Positions 43,870 to 55,673 of a stretch of 64,000 nt of DNA are shown here, one piece after another. The stretch's first letter is position 1, and every line of letters starts with the position of its first letter. Source of the DNA: Portulaca oleracea (Eukaryota; Streptophyta; Magnoliopsida; Caryophyllales; Portulacaceae); NCBI GenBank assembly GCA_029582165.1, contig CM055881.1, forward strand, positions 20,155,594 through 20,219,593. The letters run 5' to 3'. A program made the position numbers and the translations under genes. Under the pieces are notes generated by a model. The model did not search any database, was not told the DNA's origin, and saw nothing but the letters and a program-made list of their open reading frames with translations.

Positions 43870-46800
43870 AGTGATTTAGGGGAATGAATGTTCTCCAATG
43901 GGGGAAATAGTTAGTCACCTTGCGGAATGTAAGGGGGGTTAATTCCCGGTTAAGAGAAGCCATGTGAGGTGGGTTTTACGTAGGTTTTCTTTTGATGTTG
44001 CTATCCTTCAAGAATCTAAGGAGGAGATTGTTTCTCCTGCAGTTGCTAGCTTAATGGGTCATCCTCTGAGTGCGTTGTTTCTTCCATCATTGGGTTGTTC
44101 AGGAGGCATTGTGTTATTTGGGATCCCAAAATTTTGGAGTTTGTTGACTTTCATATTAGATTTTTTGCTGTTTGTTGTAAGTTTAGTTTTTGGAGATTGA
44201 TTTAGTATTGGGTCTTGTTAGGGTTTATGGATCAAATGATGATTTGCGGGATGTTTTAATTTGGTTAGAGACTTGTCAAAGGAGGAAGTATAAGGGGCAG
44301 TTAATGAGCTAGATAAGGACATGCTCTTGGATTGGTTGGTTTTACATATCTTTCTATTAAATTGTTGGAGTATTGTTAGGATGATAATGTAGATATTTGT
44401 TTTTAGCAAACTTTCATGATAGAGGTGTTTTTGAGAAAACTTTGGATGCAACTTTTATTATTTTATTTCCTTTAAGTGGATGGTGTTGATGACATCAAGA
44501 ATTTTTGTCCCATTGGGGGTAATTGCATCCAAAATTCTTGCTAAAGTCCTCGCCTCGTGAGTGAAGTCATTGGTTTGAACTAGCATGGTTTCATTCTAGA
44601 ACGTCAAATTCTGAATGCATCTCTAATTTCCAATGAATGTGTTGATGCTTACATCAAGTCTAGGCACCTTGTCTGTAAGCTCAATATTGATAAGGCATAT
44701 GATCATGTCTCTTGGGTTTTCTCTTGGCAGTTTTTGAAAAATGAGCTTTCCGCTAAGTTGGAGAGATTGTGTGTCTTTGTATTTCTACTGTGTGATTCTT
44801 GATGTTGAGTAATAGTGAAGGGCTAGGTTAATTCTCAAGTTTTAGATCATTTAGACAAGGTGAACCTATATCATCGTTGCTTTTCATTTTAATTATGGAG
44901 ACCTTCAAGTTGGTGAACAGAGCAATTGAGGTTCTTTTTTTTTTTTTAAGATTCGTCATATTAGAAATCCCACCTGTAAAGATTTGTTGGCTTTCCGTAT
45001 GCTTTTTGCAAATGATACCCTAGTTTTTTAAACATTAATGCAACAATATAGATTATTTGACATCCAATCTTCATTTTTTAAAGCTATCTCGGACCTAAGC
45101 GTAAACTTTTCAGAAAGTGCCTCATTATTGTTAGTGCGGTTCCTCAGATTCATCACATAGCTCATTGTTTTGGGTGTGACTATGGAGTTAATCATATCCC
45201 TTGTTATCTTATCCTTCCTCTTAGGGGGTCTTATAAGAGCTTATCGTCTTGGGATCCTATAATGGAGAGGTTTAACAAGGGACTTATGATATGAAAATCT
45301 AAGCTTTTGTCTAGAGGAGGACGTTTCACCTTATTGAAAAGGACTTTGTGGAGCTTGCTTGTGTATTTTGGCTTTGTTTATCAATTCCTGCCACCATTGT
45401 GAGTTTGCTAAACTAATGATGCCTTGTGGATGTCAGTAATCAAGGCTAAATATGGAGTTTAACTTGGGATGGTGGAGTAAGAAGAGTTCTCATTCAAATG
45501 GGGTTAGTTGTTAGTAAGTCCATCTCAGTGGCTCTTCAATGATTGATTTCCCAAGTGTGTTTTGAGTTAAAGAGTGGCTCTACAGTATTGTTTCCACACG
45601 ATGTTTAGTGTGGTGATCTTCCTCTAAAAGAACAATTCCCGTTTCTTATAGGATGTCTAGGGTAAAGGAGACGACAGTTGAACAACTCTTGTAATAGGAT
45701 GGAACTTTAACCATTAGGATTTGACTTGCGTGAGATCTCTTAGCAGTTTGGAAGGTAATAACAATTGTAGTTTGCTGGCTTTACCGACTAAGAAGGGGCT
45801 TTTTTTGAGGATGATGGGGTAGTTTGGCCTTATGATTCAGTAGGCTCTTTCATGATTATGAGCTTTTGCAGAACACCTTTTAGGGATCCCAGTTAGGATT
45901 GATGATGGTAGTTAGAATCGAAAGTCAAATCCCAATGGATCGGGATCCTAGTTAGGATAGATGATGGTAGTTAGGATCGAAATTGTGAATCAGATCGAGG
46001 ATTGTAAGATTCTAATACATTAGTCAAATAGCAAAAAAATTCTATAATAGTTAAAATCTTAACAAATATGCACTAAAAGTGAAGCAATACGTTAAATTGT
46101 ACTACATTGGATAACTTTAATATAAAATTTATATTGTTATGAAATTTTTTAAGTTGATAATGTGCATAAACATTATCAAATTCACATAGGATCGTGGATC
46201 GGATCATAGGATCGTAGAATCGTATTGTGATTCTAACGTATAATATTCAAACTAAACTAGGATTGTAAGATTCTAACTACTTTAAGATTCTAATAAGAGT
46301 TTGATCGATGGAGAGTTTTTGGATCGTAAAATCGTAGAATTATAGATCCGGCTTCGGATTTTAATAACTATGTGGGGTGGAGCTCCTCAAAGTCTATTTG
46401 GAATTCTAAGGCACCCCCTAAACTTGTGTCTTTCCTTGGGCAATGACCAAAGGTAAGATTCCTGTGGAGGACAATGCTTAAATGAAGAAGTTTTAACAGT
46501 CCTATTAGGTGCATGCTGTATGGGAGAAGTGTTTCTTGATTATTTATTTGTCCATCATAGATGGAAGTTTCTTGGGTTGAATCAAGTAGTGTGAAAGTTG
46601 TGTTGGTTGCTTGGAGGAGATGGTGGAGGAAAGCTTGAATTTATGGTGTGTGGAACTTGGTTCCTTTAGTTATTGGGTGGGTCACTTGGTAGGAAAGACG
46701 ACGAACTTTTGAGGACAATCCTTTGTTCCTTGATGAATTCAAGCTCTACCTTTTGAGAATGCCTTATAGATGGAGTGCGGTTCTTAAATGGTTAAGGGTG

Positions 46801-46926
46801 ATCAAAACTTGACTTTTTTATTTTATTGATAATTGTATTGATGAGAGCTTGAGGGCATGAGTGTTTTTGTACTAGCCACTTTTGTAAGTAGATGACATCC
46901 GTTGGCGTCCTTAAATATATCTTTGA
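43870..46926 (+). mobile_element. long L1-type LINE, decayed
   Basis: This is the longest copy. Near 43960-44130 an endonuclease-like region reads RWVLRRFSFDVAILQESKEE and, in another frame, the SGG.V..WDP block. RT motifs follow (DKAYDHVSW at 44690-44716). A 3' block with KAPPKLVSFLG-like sequence is near 46410. The family tail (GTAAGTAGATGACATCCGTT) is at 46884. The tail is split by the MULE-like element and continues at 48035-48055. Many stops are present, so it is dead. Confidence 0.78.
45900..46375. mobile_element. insertion of a GATCGTA-rich element inside the LINE
   Basis: The LINE coding homology stops near 45900 and resumes near 46375. The insert is rich in GGATCGTAGAATCG and TTAGGATCG motifs. 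It begins near GGTAGTTAGAATCG and ends near TTTTAATAACTATG, an imperfect inverse. A 40-bp stretch near its start is duplicated (GTTAGGATTGATGATGGTAG and GTTAGGATAGATGATGGTAG). The class is probably a DNA transposon. Confidence 0.5.
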
Positions 46927-48034
46927 GAGTGTTTGGATTAAAATGGGGAAGATGTCGAAACGGGTTTAGAATCAATCCCCACTGAACTTGTCCCAAATAT
47001 TAAAAGTGCCATCGAATTTTTTCTGGTTAACTTGTTGCCATTTTACCAGGTGATTTAGTCAAATATACCATTTTAACCTATTGTTGGCGGTTTAACCCTT
47101 TCTGTCTCCTCCCACTCCCCTCAACCACCCCCCCCCCTGGCCCCCTCCCCAAAGCAGTTGCTCAAACCTCCCTCTCTCTCAACCATCGTCTCTCCGTACC
47201 CAGCAACCATTGCAGACTTCCACCAGTCATCTACTAGCTAGTAGCGACAGAACGGCGCCCAGCACCACCGCCGACCACCATCCCAGCCCCCCTTAAAACT
47301 GCAGTCCCAATCCCAGGCCCCCTTAAAACTGGAGCCCTGAAAGCTGCTATTCCTACTGCATTTCGGCACCCACCACCACCGTTCTGCGACCACTGCTACT
47401 GCGGCGCCGCCAAAAGGATGTAATCCTCCTCACCACCTTCACACAAAATCCCAATTTCCCCTGGCGACCTCACCCTCCACAACCTAGAATTGTTCAACTC
47501 CAGTTCTTTGATTTAGGAGGGAGAATTGGGACTCCATGAAATGGGGAGCTGGGAAATCACTGAATTTGGCATGTAATTTGAAGTTTATGCTTACAAGATG
47601 AATTTGAGTTAGCGGAGGGTATTGAGAATCAATTTTTCTTTTTGGTGAAAATGAGGAGCTGTTGAAGTATACATGGGATTTGAAGCTGATCAACATACTG
47701 AATTTGGCAAGCAGCCAAGCGTCTTAATTGGGCATATTTTGGCTTAAATGAGGATCTCCGAGGAAGCTTTTTATTTTTATTTTTTCAAAATATTGTTGGA
47801 TATTTTTCTCATGGTTGAATAATGAGATGGAGGAAGATGAGGATGAAAGAGGATCAAGATCAAGAGAGACAAATAAAAAGTATATCGGAAAAGAAAATCA
47901 CTTCCACAGCCGGTTATAAGTCACCTTAATGGCATTTTTGTCAGTGTTATTAAGTTGAATGGAACGAGTTAACCGGAAAAATTTCGGGGACACTTTTGAC
48001 ATTGGGGACAATGGACATTTTAATCTGAGCACTC
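46927..48034. mobile_element. MULE-like element nested in the LINE tail
   Basis: It is about 1.1 kb with inverted ends: left GAGTGTTTGGATTAAAATGG, right CATTTTAATCTGAGCACTC. Further in, AAAAGTGCCATCGAATTTTT and AAAATTTCGGGGACACTTTT also pair. The flanks TATCTTTGA (46918-46926) and TATCTTTTG (48035-48043) are a near 9-bp duplication, and the LINE tail reads through if the element is removed. The interior has a GC-rich proline- and alanine-coding-like stretch (47100-47430), which may be captured host sequence. Confidence 0.68.
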
Positions 48035-48055
48035 TATCTTTTGATTACTTTTACA

Positions 48056-49106
48056 TACACACACATGTATAAATATGTTTACACATACACATATATATAA
48101 CTTAGTATCTATGCTGCAAATATAATGGTGGCAGTCCTCTGGATTCAACGTGAAAATAAAAGAAATAAAAACATAAAAGAAAAAGACAACTTAGATATGG
48201 TTCATCACTTCATCATAAAGATATGGTATATCAAAGAAGAAATGCTCATCCCATTTTCAACAGGTTGACGACTTGACGTATGCAAACTAGTGTCTCAAGG
48301 GATTCTCCTTTTGGACAGAAGTAACAATATTTTGGAGGCAATTTTTTTAGTCAGGCACCTACTAGTATTTAGGCTCATAATGCTGTTCTCAGCTGAGCTT
48401 TTGTCAGTCAAATATGCAAACAGAGAAAATGCTATGGTTAAGGATGTTGCAATTGATGATTTGGTAGAACAAAGGAGGTGGTCTGGAGAAAGATGAGTGC
48501 CACTAATTCCTACGGTCACTGGGCGCATACATTTGATGTCTAATCCACAAGTAGTTGGCATTAATCTATCTTTGCTTTTGAAAGTTGCTTATAATGCTTC
48601 AGTACTAAAGTTGTAATCTGAGCAGATAGATTACGAGGCTTCAAATTTGACATACCAATTCAGGCTTTCTCAAAATATTGGGGCCTGTTGGAGCAGGAAC
48701 CAAGTTACAATGTTCAAACAGATGAACGAATTTTCAATGGCGTCACCTCTGCATAGCATCCACAGATCTTTTCTTTTCCTGTCTATTTATCTGTGGAAAA
48801 TTTGATGAAAATAATACGAATTTTGGGCGTTTGGGTGATAATTACATATTAGTTACTTGAATTTGAGCAGTATGAATTTGTATGGTATCTTGCATTAATA
48901 GTACACCATCGAGTCATGAAGGCAGAGACTCGAATTTTGCTGACGTGAATTGTGGAGCTGTTTGTGGTCTGTACTTATTGTTGTCTCTATTATGTATTTC
49001 AGCAGTATGAATTTCATCCAATTTTTCTAATAATAATAATATACTTGTATTGCTATTGTTATTTCTATTATTTTTATTGGTGTTATTATGATTATTTATT
49101 ATTGTA

Positions 49107-49141
<35 letters not shown>

Positions 49142-49451
49142 GTTATTACTATTATTATTATTATTATTATTATTGGAGTTATTGTTGTTATTGTTGCTGC
49201 TTGTGGTGTTGGTGTTGCCGGCGGCAGCGGCAGTGTTGCCATTATTAAAATTGGGGTTGGATTACGGAAGACTAATTTCTTTGATTTGAACAATATGAGC
49301 TGATATGGTATTTTGCGTTAACAAATCTAACTTTACCCTCCAGGTTAGCAATAAACTGGCTCAAGGTACCTGGCTTAGCGGCGTACTTATCATGCAAGAT
49401 ACCATGTAAGTTTACACTTTATACTGTTGAAATCTAATGAATTAGTATGTA
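48056..49451. other. intergenic; microsatellites, no gene recognised
   Basis: ACACATATATA-type sequence at 48055-48100 and an ATT-rich tract at 49085-49190. Neither the 68-codon plus-strand frame nor the 88-codon minus-strand frame near 48290-48560 resembles a known protein. GAATTTGAGCAGTATGAATT (48860) and similar sequence near 49285 suggest a degenerate repeat. Confidence 0.4.
49085..49190. repeat. (ATT)n microsatellite
   Basis: It is an imperfect run of ATT/TTA units. All apparent poly-Tyr and poly-Ile frames here come from it. Confidence 0.9.
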
Positions 49452-49728
49452 CTCCCTCCTTCCCATATTATCTGTCACTTTAACTAACTTTCTTTTTTCC
49501 CATAATATCTGTCACTTTATATTTCCAATAGAACATTAATTACTAATTTATCAAATTAACCTTATTAACATCTTTTTCATTCATTTTTCTTTTTTATTCA
49601 CATTTTTCTTTTTTTATTCACCTTATTCAACATTTTCACATTTCCAATGCACTAAATTAATGTAATGGGAAGTTTTTTTGGTTTTTTAAATTGTGTCCCA
49701 AGTGACACTTAAATTGGGAAGGAGGGAG
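49452..49728. mobile_element. Stowaway (Tc1/mariner) MITE
   Basis: It is 277 bp, with ends CTCCCTCCTTCCCATATTAT and GACACTTAAATTGGGAAGGA followed by GGGAG. It is flanked by the TA dinucleotide at 49450-49451 and 49729-49730, the target of Stowaway elements. The motif ATCTGTCACTTT is repeated near the left end. Confidence 0.85.
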
Positions 49729-49729
49729 T

Positions 49730-50549
49730 ACTATTATCATCCAAACGCTCAAGAATTCTTTTTTTTTATTATTTGTTTAATTTTCCTCTACTTGAGAAAG
49801 GCTTAAGCAATGCGATGATCAATGACTTCAATCTTGCCTTAAGTACTTATCCATAAGGTACTGAATTTTGGGGGCTTGCGAAACTCTGGTGTCCGTGGTC
49901 TTTCTCATTAGGGTTTTATCTCACCAAAACTTCACGAAGTGGTAGGTGAGAGAGACAGAACAGGATAGAAACTAGGTAGAAAGCAGCCGAAAAGGGAGAA
50001 ACGGATTGAGACATTATAAAAGGGAAGGAGAAACTGAGCAGAATGGGGTTGGGACGAGAAAGGTTCAAACCTCCTTATAAATGGACCAACAAAAGTACTA
50101 TTTCTTGGGGAAGGGAACTGAGAGTTCCAGAACAGGATATAGCAAAATTAACTGTTGAAATGAAATCAACCTACTCAGCTTTGCAAATCAGCCACAAAAG
50201 AACTCAATTAGGTGTAATTACCATCCCAGATTGCAAGGCTCATTGAGTGTCCATAGTCAGTAAGGTCATCTCCTAATCCTGATTAGCCATCACTTAAAGC
50301 AATAAGTTGCCATCTACCGTCAACCTCCAAAGATGTCCTTAGCAAGATAGAAGTCCCCTATATCAACAGATGACCTCTAGAAACAATCCCTACACAGACT
50401 GTGCTTAAATGCCTTGAATGTAACTTGATTATCGAGCAAATTTGAGATGGGAGGAGATGGCAATAAGATCTCCTTCGATGAAGGTATTAACTCGGGAGTT
50501 AGGGGTCTGTTGAGTGAATTGTGGTTGAAAGGAGAAGAGTTTCTCTCCC

Positions 50550-50601
<52 letters not shown>

Positions 50602-51270
50602 AGGAGAGCTCTTAGAGAGATTTCGTCTATTATTTGGTTTAGCGTCCTATTTTCTTCTGATATGAAGAAATGAAAATTCTAGTGTTGGGTACTTTTTAGC
50701 CATTGATGTTAAAGTATCTTGCTTTTGAAATGCTCATTGTTGTCAAAGCTAGCAAATTTCAACATGAATGGACTAGATCTAATGTACTTTTTAGCCATTG
50801 ATGTTATTTTGTTTGCGTTTTGGATTTAAACCCCAATGCATTCTGCAATTCTAGTTGTCTGGGGTCCATTATGTGATTCAGGAGTTGATTGTTAGGAATT
50901 CTATGGGCAGTAGGCTTAGCTATTACTTTTGTTCTGCTCTCATGCTGTGTAATAGGGTAATGTTTGGTGCTATGTTGTACCTCAGGACTTTGTTCAAGGG
51001 TTATTAGAATTGGACCTTTTGGCCACAAACTATCCAAAAATAATAATAATAATAATGTTCCATCTCCATTCCCATGTTATTTCCCTGAGGATTCTGAATT
51101 GATGAGGTGGGATCAAACATGGAAGCTGCTATTTGTTTGTTTTTTTTCCCCCAATGTATTCATGAGCTATCATGAAACACAAGTTGGAAGAAGTCTGATA
51201 AGGCTGTCAAGTGAACTAATGGCAATGTTGATGCTGCTATAACAATGCAATGTTTTGGTATCCACATATT
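49730..51270. other. intergenic; no gene recognised
   Basis: Short frames at 50043-50246 (plus) and 50804-51242 (both strands) have no recognisable family. A (CT)n tract is noted separately. Confidence 0.4.
50554..50599. repeat. (CT)n microsatellite
   Basis: About 23 CT units. The poly-Ser/Leu frame over it is an artefact. Confidence 0.92.
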
Positions 51271-51271
51271 A

Positions 51272-51550
51272 GGTCCCGTTCTTTTATGCGGTAAATTGCG
51301 GTGCGGTATCATACTGTATCGTAACACTTTAATTTCCACCACACCACACCACACCACAATCATTACCAATATATCTCTTCATTTTTTTCTCTCTTCTCAC
51401 TTTTCTTCTCTACTTTTCACATTATCTCTCCTCATATACCCCACTTACCATAATTCTCACAACAATTCACCACAATTCATCACACTTTTTTAAATTTCAT
51501 CGCACCGCACCATTAGTACACTGCAACCAACCGTATAAAAGAACGGGGCC
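51272..51550. mobile_element. Tourist-like (PIF/Harbinger) MITE, copy 2
   Basis: It is 279 bp with ends GGTCCCGTTCTTTTATGCGG and CGTATAAAAGAACGGGGCC. TTA lies on each side (51269-51271, 51551-51553). CCACACCACACCACA and CTCTCTTCTCACTTTTC tracts are shared with copy 1 at 628-852. Confidence 0.85.
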
Positions 51551-51553
51551 TTA

Positions 51554-53340
51554 GTGGGTGTTTTGATAGAGTTTCATGAAAAGTACAGGACTCAGTTAAG
51601 TAGTTGATTTGGTTCGACTTTTTGTATTACTCGATTTTTCTATCCGTGTGTTGCACGAAGTGCAATTAGATTAAATATTTTATGAACTTTTTAATTTATT
51701 ATTTTCATTTATTGATAAAAATATTTTTGAATTAGATTGTGCGACTCTTCTAGTATTGTACATGAACAACTATAATATATAGTTCTTTTATATGTAGCAT
51801 ATTATATTATGAATAAATTCAACCTATCCATCTTAACATTATTTGATTCTTAACAGTCATGCTACATTGTGTGGAAATATATATGTACAAAGTATGTATT
51901 GCTAAAATCAAACTAAATTAAAGGAGCAAAATATCCACACGTATTGTTAGAAATATTACAGTGACTATACTTAAAAGGATATGAAAAAAAACAATGAAAA
52001 ATAAAAGGAATAGTGCATATATAAAAAAGATTTGATTTGAACCAGGTTAATAGATTAAACTTGAAGCACATAGGTCTAGTGAAGGACGATGCACTTGATA
52101 GTGGCGTTTGGCGGGTTAAGATTAAGGTTGTCGGGTGAGAAAATGTGAGGTAGCTAGTAGGACGTCTTGTTTTGACTTTGCTTTGTGTTTATTGTGGTCT
52201 CCCTGTATTTGTCTCTATCTTAGTTTATCGGGTTGGTTCGAAGGTTTAGTTGAATTATGCAGTCAAAGTACTCACAGAGTCATAGATATGAAGTTTCCCG
52301 CTACTTGGTTCTCTTCTAAGTCTGCTGGAATCAACCTCTTCATGCACTCCTATACATATGAGGGAATGCTACCTAGATTTGCACCTTAGACTTCACGTAA
52401 GCGGAACTATAGTGAGGTATGTTGTTGCCGTGATTACATATGACAAAAGAAAGCAAGAGAAAGTAGTGTTAGAGACATATTTTGTATTTTCTTCCTTTTT
52501 TTGTCTAACTATTTATAGTTGAGTTTGGTTACTCATAATTATAAATTATGACTTTACTCATTAATGAGTATGATCAAAACCTATGTAATCTATTTTTTTA
52601 GTTATTTTTTTTTTGTTTATAACCATGTTAATATAATATTAGTCTTCTAATGTGTAACATGTACTATTACTCAATTTTATACAACTATAATATTGGATCA
52701 TATATACCCAATTAAAGATATTATAAAAGTGTCAATAGCGTGTATCTTTCATTAATTGGTATTTCAAATTAATTGATAATTTTTATTGTCATTTTTATTT
52801 TTAAAAGAAATCTTATGTTCTACTTTGACTATGGCACCAGTGAAGCAATCCTGTACAAAAGAAGATATTTGTAAATGTACAATATAAGTTAATATGAAAT
52901 TATATTCTAGAACTTGAAATTCTAGATTAATTGATAATTGTTATTGATTTAAGATAAAACAAGAAGATAATCACTATTCACATGTAACGCAATAATATCC
53001 ACCGGTGACCGCCACTACTGTTCGCTCAGCCCATTAGCTTACCGACGAGGACCTGGAGAGTTGGGATGGCATCTGCCAATGCATGACAACAGGGTAGGCG
53101 AGGTAGTGGGACCGGATTCGAAACTGATGGGTTGGCGAAGCGAAGTTTGTATTAAAACCAAAAAATGGGGCAGTGGATTTAATGTAAGCATGTGAGCATG
53201 GACATTTTGGACCCTTATATGTTGAATCAAGGGTTGTAATTATTTCACCCTTTTGCATTTTTCTTTTTGCTATTTATACTTAAATGTTGCATGGGATTCA
53301 GCTACTTAATTGAGAATGAAATGATGTTTGGGAATTAACA
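51554..53340. other. AT-rich intergenic stretch, no gene recognised
   Basis: It is long and A/T-rich. CTATCCGTGTGTTGCACGAA at 51640-51660 resembles the inverse of a Helitron 3' hairpin, but the surrounding ends do not fit well enough to call one. A short GC-richer stretch at 52995-53130 has no recognisable product. Confidence 0.35.
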
Positions 53341-53345
53341 AAATC

Positions 53346-53850
53346 AAAATGAACACTTAAGAAAAAGAAAATGAACATCATATACAGACACGAATCTGTA
53401 TCGCAGCAAAAATGAATATCCAGTATAATAAAAATGAACATTCATCAAAATGAATATCTAACATAGGCAACAATATATATAACAAGAAAATGAACATCAA
53501 GCATAATCAAATGAACATTATGCAACATTATAATGAACATCCACATCATTTTTATTATGATGTATGTTCATTATGATGTTGTTATATGTATTTAGAGGTG
53601 TTGGATGTTTAGTTTGATGTTCATTTCATTGCTCTCAGTATCTTTGAGTTGATGTCCATTTTCTTATTGTGGATGTTCATTATAATATTGTGTGATGCTC
53701 ATTTTGCTATTATATATATTGTTGGCCTATGTTGTATGTTCATTTTGATTATGTTGGATGTTTATTTTTGCTACCATACATACTGGAGCCTGTATTTGAT
53801 GTTTATTTTCATTATGTCAGGTGTTCATTTTTATTATGTCAGATGTTTCA
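53346..53850. repeat. foldback (inverted-repeat) element of ATGAACAT units
   Basis: The left arm (about 53346-53560) has many AAAATGAACAT and AATGAATATC units. The right arm (about 53562-53850) carries the inverse, ATGTTCATTTT and GATGTTCATT. The arms share longer blocks (GGCAACAATATATATAACAA against TTGCTATTATATATATTGTTGGCC). They could pair into a large hairpin. No transposase or clear target duplication was seen. Confidence 0.62.
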
Positions 53851-54101
53851 TTTCAATTTACTACTATTGTTTGAATGAATTTAATGCATTTAGAAATTTG
53901 TAACGCAATTAATGCAGACCATTGGAAATTGGGGGCTGAATTAATATTTTAGTATTTATCATTTTTTTTCTCCCTTGAACCATGTGAATTGAGCAAAAAA
54001 AAAAAAGAGGAGAAATGGTGGATTAATCTCAACCATGGATTGACTAATCAATGGCTCAAATTCTTAATACTCACCATTGTTTAATGCTCATTCTATTAAT
54101 T

Positions 54102-54103
<2 letters not shown>

Positions 54104-54137
<34 letters not shown>
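54104..54137. repeat. (TA)n microsatellite
   Basis: About 17 TA units at the left border of the inverted-repeat element. Confidence 0.9.
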
Positions 54138-54141
<4 letters not shown>

Positions 54142-54544
54142 ATTCCACCATAGTTGAATTTATTTTCAACTATGGTAGTTGAAAATTTTATAGCATTCAT
54201 TTATAAAAAATAAATCATATTTTTTAAAAAGATTTATATCCTCATAAACATGGTTAATTATTGTATCAAGTTATTTTGATCAACCTACATTGATTTTGAA
54301 GTTTTATGGTAAATTAATGGTCTTTTCACTTTTCAACTATGATAGTTGAAAAAAAGTCAACTATGGTGGAATTTCCTTTAAAATATTCAATTTTGTAAAA
54401 AATTATAACTTTAACATATAGATTTACTTATTGTAACAAGTCCTATGGTGAATACATATATTAATTTTATTTTTTAATGAAAAAATTAAGGATAATTGTA
54501 CATTTCAACTACCATAGTTGAAAATAAATTTAACTATGGTAGAA

Positions 54545-54550
<6 letters not shown>
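54138..54550. mobile_element. (TA)n-flanked inverted-repeat element, Micron-like
   Basis: The left end AAATTCCACCATAGTTGAAT with TTTTCAACTATGGTAGTTG is repeated in inverse at the right end (CAACTACCATAGTTGAAAA then TTTAACTATGGTAGAAT, 54508-54545). A third inverse copy is internal at 54326-54375. (TA)n tracts border both sides. This is the layout of Micron-type MITEs, which insert within TA microsatellites. No coding is present. Confidence 0.6.

Positions 54551-54620
<70 letters not shown>
54551..54620. repeat. (TA)n microsatellite
   Basis: About 35 TA units, at the right border of the inverted-repeat element. Confidence 0.92.
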
Positions 54621-54623
<3 letters not shown>

Positions 54624-54639
54624 AGGATGGTATATATTC

Positions 54640-54790
54640 GAATTCGCATCAAGTTGCTCGATCCAAGCAAAAAATCTAATCCAAGTCCCGACAAAAGGAA
54701 ATTTGAATCTGAATCCAATTAAAGTGTCGGACTTCGATTATAATTAGAGCGGATATGGAGGTGATCACCTCCAATCCAATTAGGTTCAAT
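54640..54790 (+). repeat. dispersed repeat, copy of the one at 2.7 kb
   Basis: Contains GAATCCAATTAAAGTGTCGG, then GACTTCGATTATAATTA, GAGCGG and TATGGAGGTGATCACCTCC, in the order seen on the minus strand at 2700-2895. The last block is palindromic. Confidence 0.45.
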
Positions 54791-55673
54791 TAAGTGTAAT
54801 TAGAATAATAAATATATAAGAAAATCAAAAAATTATTAAATATGACAGGATTTTTGAATTGAAGGGAGAATTGGAAGCTTAGTTTTTTTTTCAATGGCGT
54901 ACTGCTAGTATTTTGACGGGTATGTAAAAAATTATTTAGGTTTGTTGTTGATGTTTTATTTTTTTTACAAGTAATGAGCATGACATATTAAATTACAACA
55001 AAAATGATGTGAGGTCCAATTAGTATTTGTACTATTATTTTTTCTATTTTTCTATTTTTTGACAATATTTTCGTAAATCGGAGGTGGAGGTCCACCCTCC
55101 GATTAATCGGATTTGAAAGTGAAGCTCCACTTGACCACTTCCAATTACAAATCGGTGGTGGAGCTCTCCATCTCCGATCCATTGCCATCCCTGTGTATGT
55201 GTATGTGCGTATACATATTATAATTATCCAAGTAAAATTTACTAGAAAGTGAATATAAATAAGGACAAGAAATGTACAATACCAACTGGAAAATGATACT
55301 GATAGACCAACATGATTGTGGACACAGTATGGGCCCAACACAAGGTGCAAGAAACTTCATTACAAACCAACCCTACTGAACCTCTTAATATACCACACTC
55401 AATTGCTTCAAATTACACCCTCCTCCCTATAAATACCACTAAACTAGGACAAGGAAAGCAACCGACAACGCCTCCTTCAAAAGACAAGCCCTAATTTTAC
55501 AATATGCCATGACAAAACAAAACTTAATCTTAACTCACATATTTAACTTGGACTTACCTCGATGCAGTTGCATAATAGACTATTTACAAACTCTTATTTT
55601 TGCAAACATCTGACTAAGACATCCATGAGAAAAGGGCCAGTAATGCTACACAAAAACAGGAAACCGAAGAAAA
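54791..55673. other. 3' flank of the SnRK2 gene, no gene recognised
   Basis: It includes a GC-richer inverted stretch (GGAGGTGGAGGTCCACCCTCC near 55079). The part next to 55673 is presumably the 3' untranslated region of SnRK2. I could not fix the polyadenylation site. Confidence 0.4.

Noticed and set aside
48952..49303. Open frames rich in Tyr or Ile
   Set aside because: They are translations of the (ATT)n tract.
50447..50665. Open frame with Ser-Leu repeats
   Set aside because: It is the translation of the (CT)n tract, and the flanking sequence shows no conserved domain.
51640..51669. Possible inverse Helitron 3' end
   Set aside because: The hairpin-like GTGTTGCACGAAGTGCAA is present, but the CTRR end is not in place.
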